Part shown: in pieces, positions 14,444 to 19,621 of the stretch
Position numbering within the stretch: the stretch's first letter is position 1
Layout: every line of letters begins with the position of its first letter
Assembly: GCA_043769845.1 (NCBI GenBank)
Contig: JAYVIX010000057.1
Span: forward strand, 1 to 19,621
Direction: 5' to 3'
From: UBA9547 sp043769845
GTDB taxonomy: Bacteria > Bacteroidota > Bacteroidia > Cytophagales > UBA9547
DNA: 19,621 nt
The notes under the pieces: generated by a model
The model's input: only the letters and a program-made list of their open reading frames with translations
The model's database searches: none
Told to the model about the DNA's origin: nothing
Program-made: the position numbers and the translations under genes

Positions 14444-16552
14444 ATGGCACTTCTTGGTAAAATTCGTGAAAAATCAGGCGTAGCAGTCGGCATTATTGCT
14501 GTTGGTCTATTACTTTTTATTGTTGGATCAGATTTGATGCAAACCAACTCTTTTCTATTAGGGAAAAGTGACAATATGGTAGGTACCATTGCTGGTAAAG
14601 ACATTGACTACAAAATCTTTCAAGAAAAATTGGAAGAGGCAAAAATGAATTACGCCAATCAGACTGGCAAAATGCCTGCTGATTATGAATTACAAAGTAT
14701 CAACGAGCAAGTTTGGAATCAATTTGTATTCGAAAATGCTTATACACCTGAATTTCAAAAACTGGGTCTAAGCGTTTCTGATGAAGAGCAAATAGACATG
14801 GTTCAAGGAAAAAATATCCACCCAAGTATCCAGCAAGTATTTGTGAACCAAGAAACAAAGCAATTCGATAAAGCTTTGGTAATCAATTATCTTAAAAACT
14901 TGAATTCACCACAAATGGATGCTCGTCAAAAAGCGATGTGGGTGAATTTTGAAAGAAGCCTTGGTCCAGATAGACTTAGAGTAAAATACGAAAACTTACT
15001 GAAACAATCTACTTATGTAACGAAAGCTGAGCAAGAGCGTCAATACCATGTTCAAAACGACAAAGCGAATATCAAATTTGTGAATGTTGCGTTTGCTTCT
15101 ATTATTGATTCTACTGTGAAAGTAGAAGACAGCCAGTTGAAAGACTACTTGAATAAAAACAAAGAGCGTTATAAAATAGAAGAAAGCGTTTCACTTGATT
15201 ATGTGTCGTTTCAAATCATTCCTTCACAATTGGATACGCTTACGTACAAAGAAGAAATGGCTGCTTTGAAAACAGAGTTTGCTACAACTAGTGATGATAC
15301 AGCTTTTGTAAGTCTTAATTCTGATAATCGTAATGACATTAGCTTTGTGAATTTGGCCAATCTTCCTGCTCAATTGACAAATTTAGTTTCTGTACCTGAA
15401 AAAGGACAAGTATACGGCCCGATTGAAGATATGGGTACTTTGAAATTGTTCAAAGTTTTTGCTGTAAGACAAGATTCGGTTTGGTCATCAAGAGCAAGTC
15501 ATATCCTTTTCAAAGCGGAAGCTGGTAACAAAGCAGCGGCACTTAGAAAATGTGATAGCGTACTTAATTTGATCAAAAAAGGAGCAAGTTTCGAAATGAT
15601 GGCTGCTCGATTTGGTTCGGATGGTACCGCACAACAAGGTGGAGATCTTGGATGGTTTAGTGAAGGAAGAATGGTCAAACCGTTTGGTGATGCTGTTTTC
15701 AATTCTGCAAAAACGGGTCTTTTGCCAAAACCTGTTGAAACTGATTTTGGATACCACATCATTAAAGTGACTGCACAAAAAACTAAAACACAATACGGTG
15801 TAGCTGTAGTGACTCGTGCCGTATTAGCACGTGACGAGACGAAAGATTCAATCTACAACCAAGCTGGAGCATTCCAGTCGGGATTGAAATCGGTGGAAAA
15901 TTTTACAGCTGCGATTGAGGCGAATAAGAGTTTGATGAAAATGTCGGCTGATAAGGTTTCAAAATCTTCGAAAAACATTAATAATCTTCAAAATGCAGGA
16001 GAAATCGTTCGTTGGGCGTTTTCGGATGCAAAGGTTGGAAATGTCTCAAATGTGTTTGCCCTAGACAATTCGTTTGTAGTGGCTGTGTTGAAAAACAAAG
16101 CGAAGAAAGGACTTGGAACGGTCGAAGATTTCAAAGACGAGTTGACGGCCAAAGTTCGCAACGAACAAAAAGCAAAAACTATTACAGAAAAGCTAGCGAC
16201 ACTTTCTGGTTCTTTTGAAGAAATTGCTCAGAAATATGGTGCTGATGCTCAAGTAAATACGGCAACTGATTTAGTAGCTTCGAATGGTTTTGTGAGTGGT
16301 TTGGGTTATGATCCATACTTGGTAGGTAAAGTTTTTGGAATAAAAGCTGGTCAGATTTCAAAAGCTATTGTGTACGAAGGTGGTGTTTGTTTGGTAAAAG
16401 TAGAAACCGCTACACTTGCTGCCGAAATTGCAGATTACACCCAATACAAGAATCAATTGATCCAAGGTCAATCAGGTAGAGTTGAGTTTTCAATTCGTGA
16501 ATCTTTGAAAGAGGCTTCGGATGTTACCGACAATCGATACAAATTCTTCTAG
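14444..16552 (+). CDS. ppiD: PpiD/SurA-like peptidylprolyl isomerase
   Basis: A 702-residue membrane-anchored periplasmic folding factor. An N-terminal signal anchor (residues ~12-30, VAVGIIAVGLLLFIVGSDL) is followed by a SurA_N/PpiD-like chaperone region (~40-190, with the INEQVWNQFV segment). A parvulin-type rotamase domain at about 349-443 runs from SRASHILFKA through GASFEMMAARFGSDGTAQQGGDLGWF to TDFGYHIIKV. The remaining ~260 residues are a second helical chaperone-like region. The QGGDLGWF and GYHIIKV motifs are intact, so isomerase activity is plausible. It has its own candidate promoter and is closed by a strong terminator three bases after the stop. The symbol is by similarity; the role in this organism, probably outer-membrane protein folding, is inferred. 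Confidence 0.88.
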   Translation: MALLGKIREKSGVAVGIIAVGLLLFIVGSDLMQTNSFLLGKSDNMVGTIAGKDIDYKIFQEKLEEAKMNYANQTGKMPADYELQSINEQVWNQFVFENAYTPEFQKLGLSVSDEEQIDMVQGKNIHPSIQQVFVNQETKQFDKALVINYLKNLNSPQMDARQKAMWVNFERSLGPDRLRVKYENLLKQSTYVTKAEQERQYHVQNDKANIKFVNVAFASIIDSTVKVEDSQLKDYLNKNKERYKIEESVSLDYVSFQIIPSQLDTLTYKEEMAALKTEFATTSDDTAFVSLNSDNRNDISFVNLANLPAQLTNLVSVPEKGQVYGPIEDMGTLKLFKVFAVRQDSVWSSRASHILFKAEAGNKAAALRKCDSVLNLIKKGASFEMMAARFGSDGTAQQGGDLGWFSEGRMVKPFGDAVFNSAKTGLLPKPVETDFGYHIIKVTAQKTKTQYGVAVVTRAVLARDETKDSIYNQAGAFQSGLKSVENFTAAIEANKSLMKMSADKVSKSSKNINNLQNAGEIVRWAFSDAKVGNVSNVFALDNSFVVAVLKNKAKKGLGTVEDFKDELTAKVRNEQKAKTITEKLATLSGSFEEIAQKYGADAQVNTATDLVASNGFVSGLGYDPYLVGKVFGIKAGQISKAIVYEGGVCLVKVETATLAAEIADYTQYKNQLIQGQSGRVEFSIRESLKEASDVTDNRYKFF

Positions 16553-16554
16553 TT

Positions 16555-16581
16555 AAAAAGGGGCTTACGCCCCTTTTTTTT
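16555..16581 (+). terminator. Intrinsic terminator after the PpiD-like gene
   Basis: GGGGC at 16560-16564 pairs with GCCCC at 16569-16573 around a TTAC loop. The stem is extended by an A5 run before it and an eight-base T-tract (16574-16581) after it. It begins two bases after the stop codon and leaves only 19 bases before rfbB, so rfbB has almost no space for a separate promoter. Confidence 0.9.
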
Positions 16582-16600
16582 GCTCTAAACTATCTATACT

Positions 16601-17650
16601 ATGAAAAAAATATTAATTACTGGCGGTGCTGGATTTATAGGCTCGCATGTTGTACGTCTGTTTGTAAACAAATACTCTGATTATCAGATATTCAATCTAG
16701 ACTTACTCACCTATGCTGGGAATCTTGAAAACATTTCAGATATAGAAAACAAGCCGAATTACTCGTTTATCAAAGCGGATATTACAGATGCGGCCGAGAT
16801 TGATCAACTATTCGACTTACATCAATTTGACGATGTGATCCATCTTGCAGCCGAATCGCACGTGGATAGATCGATTACAGATCCATTGGCTTTTATTCAG
16901 ACGAATGTACTTGGCACTGCCAATTTGCTTAACTCGGCTAAACGTATTTGGAAAGACGATTTATCGAAACACCTTTTTTATCACGTTTCTACAGATGAAG
17001 TGTATGGTTCATTGCACGATGGTGGTTTCTTTTTAGAGACAACTCCATACGATCCGCAGTCGCCATATAGTGCTTCTAAGGCCGCCTCAGATCACCTAGT
17101 GCGTGCGTACCACAATACGTATAAAATTCCAGTAGTGGTTTCGAATTGTTCGAACAACTATGGACAAAATCAGTTTCCAGAAAAATTGATTCCTTTGTTT
17201 ATCAATAATATTCTTCATAACAAATCTTTGCCAGTATATGGTAAAGGGGAGAATGTTCGTGATTGGCTATATGTAGTCGATCATGCACGTGCAATCGAAA
17301 TGGTTTTCCATAAAGGCAAAATAGGAGAGACTTACAATATTGGCGGTTTCAACGAGTGGACAAACATTGATCTTATCAAGCTTGTTTGCAAGGTGATGGA
17401 TAAAAAACTAGGTCGTGCAGAAGGTGAATCTGAGAAACTGATTACTTATGTGACAGACCGAGCAGGTCATGATCTTCGCTATGCAATTGATGCCAATAAA
17501 ATCATGAGAGAATTGGGTTGGGAGCCTTCGCTTCAGTTTGAAGAAGGTTTGAACATTACGGTAGATTGGTATTTGAACAATAAAAAATGGTTAGAAAATG
17601 TGACATCAGGTGCGTATCGTAATTATTACGATGCTCAGTATGCTAGATAG
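16601..17650 (+). CDS. rfbB: dTDP-glucose 4,6-dehydratase
   Basis: An extended short-chain dehydrogenase that converts dTDP-glucose to dTDP-4-keto-6-deoxyglucose, the branch point to dTDP-rhamnose and other deoxysugars of surface polysaccharides. The 349 residues match the family. It shows the NAD-binding GGAGFIGS (8-15), HLAAESHVDRSI (81-92), the catalytic triad region STDEVYG (130-136, with T131, D132, E133), YSASK (Y156, K160), and the substrate-binding NNYGQNQFPEKLIPL. The other dTDP-rhamnose genes (rfbA, C, D) are not in the window. It lies 19 bases past a strong terminator, so either read-through or a promoter overlapping that hairpin must express it. Its 3' end overlaps the convergent GT9 gene by 8 bases. 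Confidence 0.96.
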   Translation: MKKILITGGAGFIGSHVVRLFVNKYSDYQIFNLDLLTYAGNLENISDIENKPNYSFIKADITDAAEIDQLFDLHQFDDVIHLAAESHVDRSITDPLAFIQTNVLGTANLLNSAKRIWKDDLSKHLFYHVSTDEVYGSLHDGGFFLETTPYDPQSPYSASKAASDHLVRAYHNTYKIPVVVSNCSNNYGQNQFPEKLIPLFINNILHNKSLPVYGKGENVRDWLYVVDHARAIEMVFHKGKIGETYNIGGFNEWTNIDLIKLVCKVMDKKLGRAEGESEKLITYVTDRAGHDLRYAIDANKIMRELGWEPSLQFEEGLNITVDWYLNNKKWLENVTSGAYRNYYDAQYAR

Positions 17651-18596
17651 TCACAGGAAATTCTTGCAGGTTCATGCAATTGAAATGTCCTTTGGGGCAT
17701 TTGTCGAACCCAATTTTACTACAAGGCCTGCACGACAGGCCTTGTACTTCCCAAGATTCATTTTTAGTCTGGAACGGATACATGCCAAATTCGGTTACTG
17801 TATTTCCCCAGATACTTATTACCTCTTTTCGGAATGCAGCAGCAATGTGCATCATTCCTGTATCGTGAGTAAATACTTTGGTTGATTGTTGGATAACAGA
17901 AGCCGATTGATTGAGGTTTAGTTTTCCGCAAAGTTTCAAAACGTGATTTTTTGTAGACGATTTTGTAATCGCTTCGGCATTTTCAGCATCTTCTTTTCCG
18001 CCCACCAAAACTACTGGCAAAGTTATTTTAGCGACCAATTCGATCATTTTAGCTAATGGAAGTTTCTTTGTTTCGTGCTGTCCTCCGATGGCGAAAACAG
18101 CATATCCTTTCTGGAAATTTTCGGGCAAATTTGAAATGGAATATTCGTCTTTGGCTGGAATAAAATGATCCAAGCCCATGCCATCGTAATTGACGGCCAA
18201 ATGTTCGACTGTTTTAAAATATCGGTCTACAATATGGACGTTGGGAAGTTTGTTGATCTTGAAATTTACCAGAAGCCACTTCTCCCAATTGAGCTTATTA
18301 AAACTTTTAGAAGGTACTCCTAGTTTTAGTTTCAGCATAAAAGTTCTCATATTTTTATGCAGATCAATGACCCAGTCGAATTTTTCAGCTTTTAGTTCTT
18401 CAGTTAGTGCAGTCAAATCATTCTCAAGAAAATGGAACTTGTCGATGTAAGGGTTAGCTTCAAGTAAGCTTTTGTAGGTGGCTTTGGTACAGTAATGAAT
18501 TTCGCAATTAAAAAGTTGTTGTTTCAGGCAACGTATGACTGGAGTAGTCAGAACAATATCGCCAATGGAAGAAAAACGGATAATGAGAATTTTCAT
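17643..18596 (-). CDS. Glycosyltransferase family 9 (heptosyltransferase-like)
   Basis: A 317-residue GT-B-fold enzyme of the WaaC/WaaF family, which adds sugars, classically ADP-heptose, to the LPS inner core. Evidence is the N-terminal MKILIIRFSSIGDIVLTTPVI (split here as a family signature at 1-21), then AIGGQHETKKLP (~169-180), VVLVGGKEDAENAE, and HDTGMMHIAAAF (244-255), the nucleotide-sugar site. The C-terminal cysteines C289, C292, C300 and C307 form a CxxC..C..C cluster that recurs in Bacteroidota GT9 proteins and may bind a metal or form disulfides. The donor sugar cannot be told from the sequence. It converges on rfbB, overlapping by 8 bases. A perfect hairpin lies inside its 3' part. 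Upstream is mobile-element debris, so its promoter lies in the AT-rich 18597-18710 stretch. Confidence 0.9.
   Translation of the reverse strand: MKILIIRFSSIGDIVLTTPVIRCLKQQLFNCEIHYCTKATYKSLLEANPYIDKFHFLENDLTALTEELKAEKFDWVIDLHKNMRTFMLKLKLGVPSKSFNKLNWEKWLLVNFKINKLPNVHIVDRYFKTVEHLAVNYDGMGLDHFIPAKDEYSISNLPENFQKGYAVFAIGGQHETKKLPLAKMIELVAKITLPVVLVGGKEDAENAEAITKSSTKNHVLKLCGKLNLNQSASVIQQSTKVFTHDTGMMHIAAAFRKEVISIWGNTVTEFGMYPFQTKNESWEVQGLSCRPCSKIGFDKCPKGHFNCMNLQEFPVTI
17721..17745. repeat. Perfect GC-rich inverted repeat inside the GT9 coding sequence
   Basis: ACAAGGCCTG at 17721-17730 pairs perfectly with CAGGCCTTGT at 17736-17745 around a CACGA loop. It encodes the QGLSCRPC segment of the GT9 protein on the minus strand. 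A 10-bp perfect stem with six G/C pairs is unusual in this AT-rich region. It has no T-tract, so it is not a normal terminator. It also falls in the 3' untranslated zone of rfbB on the plus strand, where it could stabilise or end that message. Confidence 0.6.
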
Positions 18597-18611
18597 TTGA
18601 GAATAAGATAA

Positions 18612-18695
18612 GGCAAGATGGCGAAAATCAACCTAATAATGAAAAGTGCTTAACTAATTAATATATATATATATATTAAAATAAATCATCTTGCC
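18612..18695. repeat. Inverted 9-mer flanking a perfect AT palindrome
   Basis: GGCAAGATG at 18612-18620 and its exact complement CATCTTGCC at 18687-18695 bracket an AT-rich stretch. Inside it, 18658-18679 is a perfect 22-base palindrome made of TTAA ends and TA dinucleotide repeats. The whole sits upstream of the GT9 gene. It could be a regulatory site or the remains of a small inverted-repeat element. I cannot tell which. Confidence 0.4.
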
Positions 18696-18786
18696 AATCT
18701 TCATAAAACTGACACCTTTTCTAAATGTTGGCGCCTGAAATAAGTTTACCGTTTTTAGGGCAAAAAACGGATCAATTTAATTTACT

Positions 18787-18978
18787 AATACGGCTACAAG
18801 ACAGGTATTTGAACTTAGTACGAGTGAGAGCAGAAAGCGCATTTTTAGCAAGGAATTCAAGAAGCAAAAAGTACAGAAAATAGAGCTGAAATAGACCACA
18901 ATTTCGGAGGTAAGCAAGGCTTATCACGTACTATACAACAACGTATTGAAGTGGGTTGAAAAGTATGGTTTGAACCCA
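18787..18978 (+). pseudogene. IS3-like transposase orfA, N-terminal remnant with internal stop
   Basis: Read from 18787, the frame gives a basic start (..SRKRIFSKEFKKQKVQKIELK), a TAG stop, and then TTISEVSKAYHVLYNNVLK followed by WVEKYG. This is the helix-turn-helix pattern of HTH_Tnp_1 orfA proteins (RRxFSKEFK..KV..IE, then ISEVSKxYxVSxxxVxKWxxKYG). The stop is one C-to-T change from the expected Gln (CAG to TAG). The frame has no good start and is cut off by the left REP-like palindrome at 18979. It is certainly non-functional. Confidence 0.7.
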
Positions 18979-18980
18979 CA

Positions 18981-19004
18981 GTCGCTCGGCTATTGCCGAG
19001 TGAC
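18981..19004. repeat. Left REP-like palindrome
   Basis: GTCGCTCGGC at 18981-18990 pairs with GCCGAGTGAC at 18995-19004 around TATT, with a single G/T wobble in ten pairs. It is the inverted counterpart of the palindrome at 19495-19517 and bounds the RAYT-like gene on the left. The gene's first readable codons lie inside it. Confidence 0.8.
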
Positions 19005-19364
19005 GAGTATATTTTAGGGTTTACAGTTGTTGGTTGTATTGACGTTTTTACAAGCTCAAGATATTCGGATGTAATTTTAGAAAGTCTTGCTTATTGTCAG
19101 GAAAACAAATGGTTAGAGGTTTTTGAATACGTCATCATGCCAAGCCATGTGCATTTGATTGTGAGAAGGCAGAATGGTAATTTGTCAGATGTCTTGCGCT
19201 ACATGAAAGCTTTTACAGCCAAGAAACTTATCAAGATGATTGAAGAAAAGCAAGGAGAGAGTCGTAAAGAATGTTGTTGTATATGTTCGGTTACCATGCC
19301 AAGTATTCGAATCAAAATGCCAAGTATCAGTTTTGGTAAAAGACTAGTTTTCCTGTTCAATTGA
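18993..19364 (+). pseudogene. Degenerate RAYT-like (Y1_Tnp, REP-associated) transposase
   Basis: The readable frame encodes GFTVVGCIDVF, then YSDVILESLAYCQENKWLEVF, then YVIMPSHVHLIVRR, which contains the HUH nickase motif (HVH). LSDVLRYMKAFTAKKLI and GESRKE follow. This is the core of IS200-like REP-associated transposases of Bacteroidota. It starts (TTG) inside the left palindrome, so the usual N-terminal YKF..YFVT segment is lost. After SRKE, one missing G near 19273 shifts the frame. The other frame continues LYMFGYHAKYSNQNAKYQFW, then a TAA where Gln is expected, then KTSFPVQLSDHRMYSQK. A third frame gives YSSANHVPKIKLDTW up to about 19463, with the LDYIHxNPV block deleted. It is multiply broken and cannot be active. 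Confidence 0.75.
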
Positions 19365-19494
19365 GTGATCATCGGATGTACAGTCAAAAGGTAGGATTCT
19401 GCTCCCGAGCAATGGCAGTATAGTAGTGCTAATCATGTTCCTAAAATCAAACTAGATACATGGTAGAAAAAAGGCGAAGCCCTAGCGTATATTA

Positions 19495-19517
19495 GTCACT
19501 CGGTGCAACCGAGCGAC
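19495..19517. repeat. Right REP-like palindrome
   Basis: GTCACTCGGT at 19495-19504 pairs with ACCGAGCGAC at 19508-19517 around GCA. It is the reverse complement of the left palindrome except for the loop and one stem pair. The pair of inverted hairpins on either side of the gene is the arrangement expected of RAYT-REP units. Confidence 0.8.
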
Positions 19518-19621
19518 TGACGGATGAAATGAAAATCGATTTGTTTAAATTTCTATCTTTCTATAATATTAACAGAAGGCATGGCTCAATAAGAAAAGAA
19601 CTCAACGTAAAAACACCTTTT
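19517..19621 (+). pseudogene. IS3-like transposase orfB, C-terminal remnant (runs off the window)
   Basis: Directly after the right palindrome, the frame reads LTDEMKIDLFKFLSFYN, then INRRHGSIRKELNVKTPF, open to the last base. The pattern L..F..FYN..R.H.S....L...TP is the end of the DDE integrase-core transposases of IS3/IS481 type. The upstream catalytic part is missing, so it is a fragment, presumably of the same element as the orfA remnant at 18787. Confidence 0.65.

Larger units (their letters stand above)
18710..19621. mobile_element. Remnant of an IS3-like insertion sequence with a nested RAYT/REP unit
   Basis: The region begins at a possible left end (TGACACCTTTTC at 18710, beginning TG as IS3-family ends do). 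It then holds an orfA start (18787-18978), a RAYT-like unit bounded by palindromes (18981-19517) and an orfB end (from 19517 to beyond the window edge). The central bulk of the IS (orfA end and most of orfB) is missing. The right end is outside the window, so the boundaries are partly inferred. A small hairpin (CCGTTTTT with AAAAACGG, 18749-18770) lies between the left end and orfA. Confidence 0.55.

Noticed and set aside
18979..19517. The two similar palindromes as repeats of a CRISPR array.
   Set aside because: There are only two, in opposite orientation, 500 bases apart with a transposase gene between, which is the RAYT/REP arrangement.
19605..19621. ACACCTTTT at the window end, resembling the TGACACCTTTTC at 18710, as a second IS end.
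   Set aside because: It is in direct rather than inverted orientation and encodes the KTPF motif of the transposase end, so it is coding sequence.

Overview
The window looks like a chromosomal segment of a member of the Bacteroidota, probably a Cytophagales-type bacterium. The evidence is a fused lpxC/fabZ gene, a pectate lyase ending in a type IX secretion (Por_Secre_tail) sorting domain, candidate promoters of the TAnnTTTG type, and the near absence of Shine-Dalgarno sequences before convincing start codons. The genus cannot be named from the sequence alone.

Layout. (1) Positions 1-3380 are a decaying accessory region. It holds a frameshifted membrane-bound AraC-type regulator whose DNA-binding domain runs into an unrelated DUF3137-like tail, a divergent frameshifted secreted pectate lyase, and the first ~70 codons of an MBL-fold hydrolase cut off at a heptanucleotide repeat. 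(2) Positions 3394-3615 encode a small exported protein with Lys/Cys-Cys repeats. (3) Positions 3741-10887, all on the minus strand, are a tightly packed block: birA, an HD phosphohydrolase, lpxD, lpxC/fabZ, lpxA, an ABC ATPase and an MFS transporter. Junctions overlap by 4 or 23 bases, abut, or leave 18-29 bases. (4) Divergently from birA run rsfS, ftsH and an lpxH-like phosphoesterase (10984-14203), then a PpiD/SurA-like folding factor (14444-16552) with a clear terminator. (5) rfbB (plus) and a GT9 glycosyltransferase (minus) converge and overlap by 8 bases. (6) Positions 18597-19621 are a mobile-element graveyard. An IS3-like element is represented by an orfA start and an orfB end, and between them sits a degenerate RAYT-like (Y1_Tnp) transposase gene bracketed by two inverted REP-like palindromes.

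The intact genes centre on the cell envelope. LpxA, LpxC, LpxD and LpxH carry out early lipid A steps. FabZ makes unsaturated acyl-ACP from the same 3-hydroxyacyl-ACP pool. FtsH is the protease that controls LpxC in E. coli. The PpiD-like protein folds envelope proteins, and RfbB plus the GT9 enzyme belong to LPS or other surface polysaccharide synthesis.

I see no convincing new defence or biosynthetic system. The most unusual items are the RAYT/REP unit nested in the IS remnant, a shared 7-bp tandem repeat that supplies the stop codon of a truncated gene, the AraC-DUF3137 chimera, and the small Lys/Cys-Cys repeat protein.
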